64,000 nucleotides of DNA from an uncultured Bacilli bacterium. Lineage in GTDB: Bacteria > Bacillota_I > Bacilli_A > RF39 > UBA660. The stretch is taken from NCBI GenBank assembly GCA_934098565.1, contig CAKOON010000005.1, positions 35,304 through 99,303 on the forward strand, read 5' to 3'. The notes beneath the pieces were generated by a model. That model did no database searches. It had not been told where the DNA came from and saw only the letters and a list, made by a program, of their open reading frames with translations. This document shows, piece by piece, positions 16,740 through 26,683 of this stretch. A program made the position numbers and the translations under genes. The first letter of the stretch is position 1. Every line of letters starts with the position of its first letter.

Positions 16740-18077
16740 CTATAAAATTTCTTCTGGGATTGAACTAGTTGTATTCACTTGGCTTATTTGATTTGTATGA
16801 TTCATGCTACTTAAAGTATTTAAGGCATTACTACCAAGACCAGCAGGTATACCATTAGTAATATTAGTTCCTAAATTTGGCTGTTGTCCTAAAGAGTTAG
16901 GATTTTGACTACCTTGGATATTTTGGTTAGTTTGATTAGAACTATTGCCATTAGTAGTCCCCTCTTCTTCCTTATACTTTTTTAAATCAGCCTCAATATC
17001 ACCATCATACTCACTATTAGTTCCTAAATGGAAAGTATCTTTATCTAACATAACATTTTGAATACCTAAGTAATCTAATAAGTGTTGGGTTGGATTTTTT
17101 AAGATATAATGTCCATCTAAAGCTTTTTTATAGATTTCATTAGTTTGAGGTTTATTATTTTCATCAACATAGAACTCACAAATTTCAATGATTTCTCTTT
17201 GAAAACGATTAAATTTCTTACTAAAATAACCTTTAACATAAATACCAATTTGAACATAACGATGAATAGTATTTAAGAACTGTTCGACATCTTGACTGGA
17301 CTCCATCAAAGAATACATACGTAAGGGAATTGATGAAGCTTTATCGGCATGGATTGTGGAAAGTATATTATGACCGGAAGAGATAGCATTACGAACAGAC
17401 ATAACGGCCTCCCCAGAACGAACCTCGGATAGTAAAATCCAAATAGGGTTCTGACGCATGCAGGCTACTAAGACATCAGTGTAACTACAGATATTATTAG
17501 TCTTCATGGCCACGATATCACGATGCGGGAAAATGCGGTCCAAATGTAATTCCAAGGTATCTTCAATGGTAATAATTTTTTCATTCTCTTTAATATTCGA
17601 TGCTAAGTATTTAAGAAGCTCGGTTTTACCAGAACCAGTCTCTCCAGCAACAATGATGTTAGCATGTCCAGCAACACATTTCATTAAAAAATCATGCAAT
17701 GTTTCGGTAATATATTCTTCATTAATTAGTTTTTGTTTATTAAGACGGATTTTAGCGGGAGTCTTACGGATAAGACAAGCAATTCCGTTCGTAGCAATCG
17801 ATTCATGGATGAAATTCATACGGAGTTCGGCGGATTCAGCATCTAACAAGGGGTGCGCCATATTGAAGGTTTTCCCCATGACATTAGAACACTGAAAGGC
17901 TAATTTTTCCATAAAAGTATTATTAATATCGGGACGTTCTACTTGATAAACACCTTTTGATAGAGTTTTTAACCAAACTTGACCATTATTAGAATAAGAA
18001 ATATCGGTAATATCATCATCGGCTAAGAATTCGGCCAAGGGACCGAAGTCCATTTGTTCAAAGATTGCTTCATTCAT
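16740..18077 (-). CDS. cpaF: CpaF/TadA-type secretion ATPase
   Basis: 445-aa hexameric motor ATPase of the VirB11/CpaF branch. N-terminal domain residues 1-110, then Walker A VAGETGSGKTELLK at about 143-156, Asp box EDTLELHL, Walker B region WILLSEVRSGEAVMSVRNA (the usual GE is replaced by SE) and His box SGHNILSTIHADKASSIP. The first two-thirds is standard; the last 75 residues are an Asn/Gln/Ser/Thr-rich low-complexity tail (for example NSSNQTNQNIQGSQNPNS) that CpaF proteins normally lack. First of the core Tad genes to follow the CpaB-like pair, with TadB and TadC downstream. Confidence 0.92.
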   Translation of the reverse strand: MNEAIFEQMDFGPLAEFLADDDITDISYSNNGQVWLKTLSKGVYQVERPDINNTFMEKLAFQCSNVMGKTFNMAHPLLDAESAELRMNFIHESIATNGIACLIRKTPAKIRLNKQKLINEEYITETLHDFLMKCVAGHANIIVAGETGSGKTELLKYLASNIKENEKIITIEDTLELHLDRIFPHRDIVAMKTNNICSYTDVLVACMRQNPIWILLSEVRSGEAVMSVRNAISSGHNILSTIHADKASSIPLRMYSLMESSQDVEQFLNTIHRYVQIGIYVKGYFSKKFNRFQREIIEICEFYVDENNKPQTNEIYKKALDGHYILKNPTQHLLDYLGIQNVMLDKDTFHLGTNSEYDGDIEADLKKYKEEEGTTNGNSSNQTNQNIQGSQNPNSLGQQPNLGTNITNGIPAGLGSNALNTLSSMNHTNQISQVNTTSSIPEEIL

Positions 18078-18092
18078 AAATTACCCTTCTTT

Positions 18093-18866
18093 CTAATTAG
18101 TTATGGTTTCTGTTTTATTATAAATATAACTTGTTATTTCTTCGGTTGAAACAGTTGTTGAACCTTCTTCTTTAGTATAGTTAGAGTTTCTTGGTACGGG
18201 AATAATTTCAACATTACTAACGTATTCACTCTTCTTTAAAAGGTCAAATAAGTTATCTTCAACTTCGAATAGTAAAGCAGCTGGGGTACCTCCGGATAAA
18301 GTATTTTCTAAAAGAGAATTACCACTAGAGTCTTTAATGGCTTTAATCTTAATAGATTTAACTAAGATAGCCATCATGACTTTACCGTTATCTTTAGCTT
18401 CCATGTAAAGGTCGATATAGTCTCCGGGACGGAAACGATTCGAATAGGTTGATTTATTATTAACTTTTAAGGAGTAAACAGTATAACCATCTTGCATATT
18501 CATAAAAGCATAATCAGGCATTTCTTCTTCTTTTAAGACGGATTCCGTATAAAATAAACTCTTCGCAGGAATATCTGTGGAATAACTAGAATAATAGTTA
18601 ATTAAATCCTTATCAGAAGTTATAATGTTTTTAGCATTTTTAACTAAAGTACGAGGGACTTTAACGTGACCAATCATATCTTTCGTAATTTGAGTTTTTC
18701 TTGGTATTTCTTTTAGAGCATAAGGAATACTTACTAAGTCAATACTTTTATTAACACGGTAGTTGTAACCGATTACTAATACAAGAACCCCAGCTAAGAT
18801 ACAAAGAATGGTAACGGTATTTTTATTTTGTAAAAATCTTTTAATTGGTGCTAGTGCATTTTTCAT
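18093..18866 (-). CDS. CpaB/RcpC-like SAF-domain pilus assembly protein (copy 2)
   Basis: 257 aa with an N-terminal membrane anchor (TVTILCILAGVLVLVIGYNY) and an extracytoplasmic SAF domain: IPYALKEIPRKTQITKDMIGHVKVPR, then GDYIDLYMEAKDN. CpaB proteins bridge the inner membrane and cell envelope of Tad systems. It is a paralogue of the preceding gene (similar organisation, IPYALKE versus VPYAKKE) and overlaps it by one base (TAATG), suggesting tandem duplication and translational coupling. Confidence 0.8.
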   Translation of the reverse strand: MKNALAPIKRFLQNKNTVTILCILAGVLVLVIGYNYRVNKSIDLVSIPYALKEIPRKTQITKDMIGHVKVPRTLVKNAKNIITSDKDLINYYSSYSTDIPAKSLFYTESVLKEEEMPDYAFMNMQDGYTVYSLKVNNKSTYSNRFRPGDYIDLYMEAKDNGKVMMAILVKSIKIKAIKDSSGNSLLENTLSGGTPAALLFEVEDNLFDLLKKSEYVSNVEIIPVPRNSNYTKEEGSTTVSTEEITSYIYNKTETITN

Positions 18867-19681
18867 TAGTTATTCGCCTCATTTCCATTAGTATTAGGAG
18901 TATTATAATTTTGACTGACACTAATTGATTTCGAAAGAATGAAGTTTTGAATGTATTGGGAATCGATAGTGGCATCACGGTCAGTTGTGGAATAACTAGC
19001 GTTTCTTGGAATTGGCATAACACTAATACCACCTATATACTCAGTCTTCTTTAAAAGGGTATATAATTCATCAGGAACAGCAAACCACATTTGGGCTGGG
19101 GTTCTTTCTTCGGTTGATGATTCAAAGACATCATTACCACTAGAGTCTAGAACGGCTAGAACCTTAATTCCTTGAATTAAACGGCCAAAGATGACTTTAT
19201 TAGTACTAGAAGTAGCTTTAACAAATAAGTCAACATAATTACCTGTATAAATAGAATTTCCATAGGTCGAGTTGATATCAACCGCTAAGTTATAAGCAGT
19301 ATACCCATCAGGAATATTAGAAAATTCATTAGTAGTAGCTTCTTCAAAAGAGACAATATAGTCTTTATAGAAGAAACTGTTAGCAGGAATAGTTTCCCCG
19401 TATTTAACATAGTTACTAGTGATATTCGCACTCGAAGTGATGATACCAAGACTTTTAGCTATTCTTTTTGGTAATTCCGTATAGCCAATGGCATCTGCCG
19501 TAATTTGACTACGACTAGTTAATTCTTTTTTCGCATAAGGGACTCTAATAGTGGTTACAGCTTGATTAACACGGTAGTTGTAAATGGCATATAAGCCAAT
19601 AATACCGATGATAACAATGATTATTGTTAAAGTATTCTTATTCGATAAGACTTTTTTTAGTTCTTCTTTTATTTTATCCAT
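18866..19681 (-). CDS. CpaB/RcpC-like SAF-domain pilus assembly protein (copy 1)
   Basis: 271 aa with an N-terminal membrane anchor (TIIIVIIGIIGLYAIYNY) and an extracytoplasmic SAF domain (VPYAKKELTSRSQITADAIGYTELPKR; GNYVDLFVKATSS). Paralogue of the next gene, with matching order of motifs. It follows the pseudopilin-like gene by 16 bases. Role as for other CpaB proteins: secretion-channel or envelope-spanning component, here probably adapted to a Gram-positive-type envelope. Confidence 0.8.
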   Translation of the reverse strand: MDKIKEELKKVLSNKNTLTIIIVIIGIIGLYAIYNYRVNQAVTTIRVPYAKKELTSRSQITADAIGYTELPKRIAKSLGIITSSANITSNYVKYGETIPANSFFYKDYIVSFEEATTNEFSNIPDGYTAYNLAVDINSTYGNSIYTGNYVDLFVKATSSTNKVIFGRLIQGIKVLAVLDSSGNDVFESSTEERTPAQMWFAVPDELYTLLKKTEYIGGISVMPIPRNASYSTTDRDATIDSQYIQNFILSKSISVSQNYNTPNTNGNEANN

Positions 19682-19697
19682 TTTTATTCTCCCTTAT

Positions 19698-20510
19698 TTA
19701 ATCTATTTTATTTAGCCAGCCCTTAGAGATAGCGTAACCAATAATGCCACTTGTTGTGTTAGAAGCGGCCGCACTAGTTTCTCTAGTTGGATCGTTGTTA
19801 ATAAATTCATTTAGAGAATCACTACCAAAGGAACGGCTAAAGTCTAAAATCATCGCTTTAATAAATTCTGACCAGTAAGTACCAACATTATTATCAACTT
19901 TACTAGCGTTACCATTTTGGCTAGCCCACTTTCTTAAATTTGGTAAATTAGCACTCAAAATACGATTTCTTAAGTCTTGATTTAAACCATCAGTACCAGT
20001 TTCTTTTAAGACTTTTTGTAAGGTGATAGCAAGTTCTGGGGTTGGATTATAAGTTAAACATTTTTGAACACCATCGCCCCCGGTTGTACTCGAAGTAGTT
20101 CCTTCAGAACCACCAATTAAAACCATATCAATTTTGTTAACTAAATCAAAACTATTGTTAGTTGTATTAGCAATATTAACAGAGTTACTAACGCTAGAAA
20201 TTTTAACACTTACTTTGGGTGGTACTTCGTGAATATCATAAAATGATATATTGTACTCTTTAGTCATAGTAGCTGATTCGGAGAAACGACGAATGAAGTT
20301 TTCAATAAACTTTTCTTTAGAAATCTTTAAATCACCATATAAACGATAATATGAGTAGTCGACAGCATCAACCATCGATGCTGATGCTGTTTCCTTTAAC
20401 TCGTAATAGTCTTGGGTAGTTCCGGTAGTGGTACTACTAATTAGAAGCATTACGCCTATAACTAGGATACCTAGCATTACTAACCAGTAGCCCCAGTAAG
20501 ATTCTTTCAT
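19698..20510 (-). CDS. Membrane-anchored pseudopilin-like protein of the Tad locus
   Basis: 270 aa. One hydrophobic N-terminal helix (YWLVMLGILVIGVMLLIS) with only a short charged start before it, then a polar extracytoplasmic domain (YELKETASASMVDAVDYSYYRLY...). This is the layout of TadE/F-type minor pilins, but no prepilin peptidase site is clear (no Gly before a Phe-Thr-type start of the helix) and I cannot match it to a named family; DUF5411 may apply. It is followed by CpaB-like genes, preceded by the giant gene, 17 bases away, and is part of the same transcript. Confidence 0.55.
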   Translation of the reverse strand: MKESYWGYWLVMLGILVIGVMLLISSTTTGTTQDYYELKETASASMVDAVDYSYYRLYGDLKISKEKFIENFIRRFSESATMTKEYNISFYDIHEVPPKVSVKISSVSNSVNIANTTNNSFDLVNKIDMVLIGGSEGTTSSTTGGDGVQKCLTYNPTPELAITLQKVLKETGTDGLNQDLRNRILSANLPNLRKWASQNGNASKVDNNVGTYWSEFIKAMILDFSRSFGSDSLNEFINNDPTRETSAAASNTTSGIIGYAISKGWLNKID

Positions 20511-20527
20511 TTTCTTCTACCTCTTTT

Positions 20528-23500
20528 CTATTTTAAATAACTATCTATCTTACAAGATGAGTATTCACTATTTGAAGAAATATCAGCTAGGAATTGTGAT
20601 TTATATTCACGAGATTCTTTACTTATAGAACTTGCACTATAGTCACCAAATCCTAAATCGATTATTTCTTGATTTTTGTTATATGTTTTAATTGCATTCA
20701 TACAAGCTGAATTCATAGTAATAGAGTATTCTAAGTACTTTTCATCATCAGCATAAATACCATCACCAACATCTTCAATTTGTTTAATGATATCACTTAA
20801 ATTTTGTTTAGAACCATCAGTAGTATTTTCAACGCCAGAAGTTTTACCACTCCAGTTATAGCCTTTAGATGAATTACCATTAGGGAATAAGTCATAGTTA
20901 GATACAGTCTTTGTATAGAATTGTAAAGTACCATTATTACCAATTAAAGCAGAATTATTATTAGTAGTTATAGTTGTTTGAAGAGCACTATCTTCACCAT
21001 ATAATTTAATACCTTGGCAATGAGTTTTACATACATTGTTATAAGTTTCATTGCTGGCTGGGACTTTAGTTGCTTCTACATAGCTACAACAAGTATCACC
21101 ATCTGCTAATAGTTTATTAATACAAGCATTAGCTTTATTTTCGTATTCTTCATATAACTTGTCATCTTTATTAGTATGAAGAAATAAATCTAAGTAAGAT
21201 TTTTCATCATCATTTTGACAATCAGATGATTTTAAGATATCTTCACAACTTGGAATAACAGTATCTGGTTCTGCTTTAACTTCGTAGTTACATACATATT
21301 GGTTAGCAAGAAGTCCACTAACATAACCATTATTATCAACAATACGTCCTTGGGAATAAGTATTATTGTAGTACTGACCTAAGTTATTAATTTCAATTTG
21401 ATAACTGTATTTACCTGGCATTGTCGATAAAGCAATTGGATATACTAAACCTTCAGCTTTTTTCTCTGAACCATCAACTGTTACGATGTCAGTATTTTTA
21501 ATAGCTTCATCACCAGTATCAACTAGGATTGGAGCTTCAGTTGTATCATTAAAGTTATTAGGATTTGTTACATAGATACCTTTATTAGAATATGTCCAAT
21601 ATGGTTGACTAGATTTATAATAAATAAATTTTTGGGAACCTTGACCATTAATACTTGAGACAACATCGTTTACTTTATTTAAGAAACCAGAAGTAGTTCC
21701 GCCGACTTTACCAGTAGCCCAAGTAGCGATATTAGATAGTAAACTTTGTAGGTTGAAACCAGCAATTGACACACCTGGATTACCATATCTTGAAATAGTA
21801 GCAACACGTTTAACATTACGGTATTTAACATTTTGACCATCTTGAACATGGGCAATTAACTTAGTAACAATTGAAGTCTCTAAACCTTTGAAGTCTCCTC
21901 TAGCAATAGATGAAGTAGCATCTTTAAAGACATTAGAAGTTCCTTTGTAACTTAAGTCATAAGCAATTGAACCTGGTATATAAGTATTAATTGAACCAGA
22001 AACATCATCATCTGATGATAAACCGAATAAATTGCATAGCTTTTCATTATTACTACAAATATTATTAGTAAATTCTTGAACAGCTGGAATTTCTTGAAGA
22101 TTACTAAATAGTTGCCCAAGGACTTCTTTGTTATTATTAAAGAACTGAGCTACATCGTTTGAATTATTACCACTAAGAAGTGCAGCGGCGATGCTACCAA
22201 GCATACCATCAGATGTTACACAGGTTCCATCCATAATGTTATTCCAGTCTTGGATTTTATTAATATCAACGTCTTTATAACAGTAATATGTTGAAACATC
22301 GGGACTTTCTTCTTTATTAATTGCTTTTAAAGTAATACTATTAGTTGTTTTGTTGTTCTTATTAGCAATGAATTCTAATAAGTTATTATTTTTATAGCCG
22401 TAAGTGAATGTTATCTCTGGGTCCATTTCATATTCTTTGTCCCAAATTGTACAAGCATTCATGTTTGTTGCTTTTTCTAAAAGGTCTGTACGATAATTTT
22501 CATATTCGTCTTTATATTTACGCATTTGTTCTCTAATACTTGCTATATAGGCATAGTATGGACTAAATGTTCCTCTTAAGTAATAATAACCATCGAAAGC
22601 ATAATCTAAAACATTAGAGATATCTTTTTCAGTTGAAGATAATATATCTTTGGCATCACCAACAGCCTGGAAGATTTCATTTACAGTTGAAAGAATACTT
22701 GTGATATTATCTAAATTGCTGCTAAAACTTGAAGAATTAAGTTTTTTAATACTTTTTTTGGTTGGGTTTTTAAGCGATTCAGTAGCATTTTGGATGGCGT
22801 TAAATGTCACTTGAACATTACCAATAGCTTTGGTTGTAGTGTTAGCACTCTTTTTAAATGACTCGACACTTTTTCCTAAATTTTTATAATTGAAGTAAAT
22901 ACCAAAATACATGGTTTTCATTATATAACTATCCGGATCCATTATCCAAATTTTAATTTGATTTCCAGTGGTCTCCGCATTTACATGTTTAACTGTGTCT
23001 TTAACAAATTCTGAGCTTAGCTTAGTTTCATTAGTAGAAGCATCAGCAAATTTAAAGACATCTGTGTCATAGCTATAAGGTTGAGCTTTTTGGATATTAA
23101 AGATTTTTACAGTTGATTGAGTAGCATCATTTACTCTAGTTACGCCTTCTTTTACAGCCGTTGAAGCTTGAGCATAAATTTGGCAAACGTCAGCACCAAG
23201 AACTCGTCCTAAATTACATAAGAAAGTTATAAAAGTTTTTCCAATAGCAGATACTGCGGCCGAGCCAAGACTTTTTAGGCTTGTTTTAGCTAGATTACCG
23301 ACTTCCTGCGCTATTGTATCTTTGATACTATCAATAGATTTACCGATTTTATCTTTATATTGTTCATATGAATCGCCAAATGATGTTTCTGCTGATTGCT
23401 TGAAGGCGTTAGTAATTGTATCAGAATTTAAATCACCACTAAGAAATTCTCCAGCAATGTAAGTTGCAAAACTTTCCATACTATTAGTAAAATTGCCTTG

Positions 23501-26500
23501 GATTCTCCAGAATTCTTCACCAGTAGAAACACCAAGAGCTTCACTAATAATTTTATCTCTAATTGTTGCTAATGATGATGACAGCTGGGTTTTAAATTTT
23601 AACATAATATCGGTAGTATCAATTGGTGAAACATCACTTTGAACACGTTCATCAACTGGCTCTGTAACTATAGCTTGTCTAAATGAAGAATACTGATTGA
23701 TATAGTTATTATAAGCGTCTAACATTTTTTGCTTTGTATTAGCAGCTTCACTTAAATATTTAGTATTATCAATAGAAGTTGTAACACAAGTTCTTTGACC
23801 GGCAACACCAACCGTTGCATGATAAACATTATCTAAATTTGTGGAAATATATCGGCCAGCATAAGTAACTCCTAGGTTACCTGGCATTTTAAAGGCATAA
23901 TCTTCTTTACAAACAATTTTACAATAGTCATTAGCAGTTTGAACAGTATATGAATTACCATTTGGGTCAGTAGCTTCTACCCCATTCTCACCAATTATAC
24001 ATTTCTCCCAGTTAACGGTAAACGAACTAGTAATGGAATCCACTAGACCAGAAACCGAACCTAAATTAGTCGCATTCATAACTTGATCTTTAATAGAACC
24101 TAAGTAATTTAGAACACCGTTTAACCCATCACCGGTTGAAGAAATTACAGTTTGAATGGTACTTGAAAATGATAAGATATTAGTCATTATTTGGTCCATA
24201 CCAGTGGCTTGAGCTAAATAATCAACTAAGTAAGATGAAGCTTTGGCAATATCTTTTAAACTAGAAGCAGAAGAGGCACTATCAACAGAGTTTTTAAGAG
24301 CTTCTAATAAATTTTTGGTATCAGTAGATATCTTAGTATTACTAGCAGCTTCATAAATTTCAGCCCACTCTTTTTTTACGTTATCATAGCCATTATCCGC
24401 AACGTTAACCATTGTTTCTAAGAATAGTTTAGATAAAACTTTGAAGTTATCTTGAGCAGTTCCATTAAAGTTAACATTGTTAAGGGCTTGACTTAAAAAT
24501 CTAGCGGTCTGGTTTTGATTATTAGTATATAACGAATCTAAAAATTTCAATTCATTTTTGATATTCTTAGTAATATTTACTTTATCAGCAAAGTTATAAA
24601 GTAAAGCACTTGAGTTCTTTAATCCACTTATAGATAAGCCATTTAGGCCAACATCCTTAAGTAATTGAACCATAGAAGTAGCATTACCAACTAAAGTTCT
24701 TAAATCCCCAATACTATTAATACCACTCATAACAGAATTAAATAAAGTTCCAGATTGCGTTCCTTCAATTAAATAGAAAACCGTTTCTGAATTAGTACAA
24801 GGAAGAGCAAAAGTTGCACGACAAGTGTTTTCTTTTTTCTTACCCATATCAATTGGAATTTCTTCTACTTTTTCAGCAGCCCCATTATTGAATGCTAAGA
24901 ATTTCTGATAATTTTTAGTACCGACTCCAGTATGAGTTTTAGTTGAAGTTAAAATCAAAATATTAGTTATGGACTTTTTAGAAACATAATTAGTAGTAAC
25001 TCTAAGTTTAATAGAATCACTTTCGCCTAAAGATTGAGAAACATTCTTTTTAGTTACTTTAAATTTAGCAACAGTGTAGCCGCTAGAATCTCTAGTCCAG
25101 TCGCTTACAGTTGTAATGTCGGAGTCATCAATTGTTATAGTTGTCCCACCATCAGTAACAGCAGTAATCTTAAAGTTTTCTTTACTAGTTGCTTCCGTTA
25201 TTAAGCGGTCATCATCACTTTTTAATTTAACGCTAAATGTTACTTCAAAACCGGTATTTGACTCAATTGTCTTTGGAGTTTCATACTCTACTTTGAATTC
25301 TACTTCGTTCTCCGCTTTAGTAATAGGTTCATTGCCATTAGCAAACGCTGTTACATCATTGTAAACTTTTTGAAGCATAGAATCGGCTTTAGTAAATTGT
25401 TTTTTGTTATAGCCATCGAAAGCTGCTCTTAATTCCGGACAATCGGCATAGTTACATGCTTTTCTAGGATTAGTAACAGAAATACCACCATTAACAAAGA
25501 TTAACATTCTAGCAACGTTATTTAAAACGTAATCAGCATAATCTTCAGCTCTAGTACCACTTGTTCCAGAGGCACTTTTTATTTCATTATAATTTGTTTC
25601 ATCAGCATACCAGTTAGAATATAAACGGTATAATCCACGCCATAGTTTAGAATCTTCTTTAATTATGGTATTTGGCTGGGAAACATATTTAACACCGGTT
25701 GATTCTGGTCCAGTAGCACCTGGATCAATACAGAAAGCTGTAATTGGCGTTGTTTTATCTTGGCCATCGCAAGTATAATATGTTTTGTAAACGTTATAAT
25801 AGTTATGGGCTCCTACTGGTGATTTGAATAAAGAATCATTTTTATAACTTCTTTCATCTCTGACTATAAATTGAGTGCAAGCATTTTTACCATAAGAACT
25901 ACTGCTATTAGCTTGACTAATAACTTCACCAGTTTCAGTATCTACAGTGGTTGCAGGTAAAGGTTCATTTAACTTTTCACAAGCATTTCTAGTAGTTGCT
26001 GATTTAGAAGTATCAGTTTGACGATACTTACTAGATTCAGCAGCTTCACTAGCTTTCATCCACTTATAAGTAGTAACATTATTTATTTTTACTTGATAAC
26101 AACTTTCAATATCATTATTGCTGCTACTTTGATCATTATTGCTTGAGCAAAAACTGCTTTCTACAGTTTGATTACGGCCACAGCTGCCAGTAGCAGTTTT
26201 ATAATTTCCGGAAGGAAGTTTGCAACAAACATTTTTATTAGAATCACCATTATCGCTTAATTTTACTGTTATATAAATCAATGCCGTATCAACTTTATTA
26301 TTATAACTGTATTTAACTTGAGCAGAAATGCTATCTAACTTATTAGGCATTTTCTTAAGTTGGTCAGCAGTAACTTTAACTCTCAAAGTTATATCTGAAA
26401 CATTCAAACCAGAGCCACTATTTTCGTAGCTAGTTTTATATGTTGCAATTTTATTTTCATCATACGTAATTGTAATATTAGATTCAAGAGTTATGGCATT

Positions 26501-26683
26501 CTTATTAACGCCAAGGTCTTTGGCAATTAAATTTTTAATACCAATTCCTTGATTAATATACCCATCATTTTGAACATAAAGAGTTTGGCCAAGGGTTTTA
26601 GCCTCTGGGCTTAACATTTTAAAGTTAAAAGCAAAAATGCTTAATAATAAAATTAATATTACTTTTTTAATACTACTTTTCAT
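20528..26683 (-). CDS. Giant exported Cys-rich surface protein of the Tad locus, with possible thioester motif
   Basis: 2051 aa. A signal peptide opens the protein (KKVILILLLSIFAFNF). The mature protein has many Cys pairs (for example NVCCKLPSGNYKTATGSCG near residue 150), so disulfides outside the cell are likely. AFCIDPG at Cys318 and the Tyr/Trp-rich segment after it (LWRGLYRLYSNWYADETNYN) resemble the thioester domains of Gram-positive adhesins; this is a suggestion. Long helical stretches follow (about 600-900, 1000-1400). There is no C-terminal sortase motif or membrane anchor, so it may be secreted or held by partners. It begins with a TAATG overlap after the 238-aa gene. Probably the main substrate or tip adhesin of the Tad machine (inference). 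Confidence 0.7.
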   Translation of the reverse strand: MKSSIKKVILILLLSIFAFNFKMLSPEAKTLGQTLYVQNDGYINQGIGIKNLIAKDLGVNKNAITLESNITITYDENKIATYKTSYENSGSGLNVSDITLRVKVTADQLKKMPNKLDSISAQVKYSYNNKVDTALIYITVKLSDNGDSNKNVCCKLPSGNYKTATGSCGRNQTVESSFCSSNNDQSSSNNDIESCYQVKINNVTTYKWMKASEAAESSKYRQTDTSKSATTRNACEKLNEPLPATTVDTETGEVISQANSSSSYGKNACTQFIVRDERSYKNDSLFKSPVGAHNYYNVYKTYYTCDGQDKTTPITAFCIDPGATGPESTGVKYVSQPNTIIKEDSKLWRGLYRLYSNWYADETNYNEIKSASGTSGTRAEDYADYVLNNVARMLIFVNGGISVTNPRKACNYADCPELRAAFDGYNKKQFTKADSMLQKVYNDVTAFANGNEPITKAENEVEFKVEYETPKTIESNTGFEVTFSVKLKSDDDRLITEATSKENFKITAVTDGGTTITIDDSDITTVSDWTRDSSGYTVAKFKVTKKNVSQSLGESDSIKLRVTTNYVSKKSITNILILTSTKTHTGVGTKNYQKFLAFNNGAAEKVEEIPIDMGKKKENTCRATFALPCTNSETVFYLIEGTQSGTLFNSVMSGINSIGDLRTLVGNATSMVQLLKDVGLNGLSISGLKNSSALLYNFADKVNITKNIKNELKFLDSLYTNNQNQTARFLSQALNNVNFNGTAQDNFKVLSKLFLETMVNVADNGYDNVKKEWAEIYEAASNTKISTDTKNLLEALKNSVDSASSASSLKDIAKASSYLVDYLAQATGMDQIMTNILSFSSTIQTVISSTGDGLNGVLNYLGSIKDQVMNATNLGSVSGLVDSITSSFTVNWEKCIIGENGVEATDPNGNSYTVQTANDYCKIVCKEDYAFKMPGNLGVTYAGRYISTNLDNVYHATVGVAGQRTCVTTSIDNTKYLSEAANTKQKMLDAYNNYINQYSSFRQAIVTEPVDERVQSDVSPIDTTDIMLKFKTQLSSSLATIRDKIISEALGVSTGEEFWRIQGNFTNSMESFATYIAGEFLSGDLNSDTITNAFKQSAETSFGDSYEQYKDKIGKSIDSIKDTIAQEVGNLAKTSLKSLGSAAVSAIGKTFITFLCNLGRVLGADVCQIYAQASTAVKEGVTRVNDATQSTVKIFNIQKAQPYSYDTDVFKFADASTNETKLSSEFVKDTVKHVNAETTGNQIKIWIMDPDSYIMKTMYFGIYFNYKNLGKSVESFKKSANTTTKAIGNVQVTFNAIQNATESLKNPTKKSIKKLNSSSFSSNLDNITSILSTVNEIFQAVGDAKDILSSTEKDISNVLDYAFDGYYYLRGTFSPYYAYIASIREQMRKYKDEYENYRTDLLEKATNMNACTIWDKEYEMDPEITFTYGYKNNNLLEFIANKNNKTTNSITLKAINKEESPDVSTYYCYKDVDINKIQDWNNIMDGTCVTSDGMLGSIAAALLSGNNSNDVAQFFNNNKEVLGQLFSNLQEIPAVQEFTNNICSNNEKLCNLFGLSSDDDVSGSINTYIPGSIAYDLSYKGTSNVFKDATSSIARGDFKGLETSIVTKLIAHVQDGQNVKYRNVKRVATISRYGNPGVSIAGFNLQSLLSNIATWATGKVGGTTSGFLNKVNDVVSSINGQGSQKFIYYKSSQPYWTYSNKGIYVTNPNNFNDTTEAPILVDTGDEAIKNTDIVTVDGSEKKAEGLVYPIALSTMPGKYSYQIEINNLGQYYNNTYSQGRIVDNNGYVSGLLANQYVCNYEVKAEPDTVIPSCEDILKSSDCQNDDEKSYLDLFLHTNKDDKLYEEYENKANACINKLLADGDTCCSYVEATKVPASNETYNNVCKTHCQGIKLYGEDSALQTTITTNNNSALIGNNGTLQFYTKTVSNYDLFPNGNSSKGYNWSGKTSGVENTTDGSKQNLSDIIKQIEDVGDGIYADDEKYLEYSITMNSACMNAIKTYNKNQEIIDLGFGDYSASSISKESREYKSQFLADISSNSEYSSCKIDSYLK

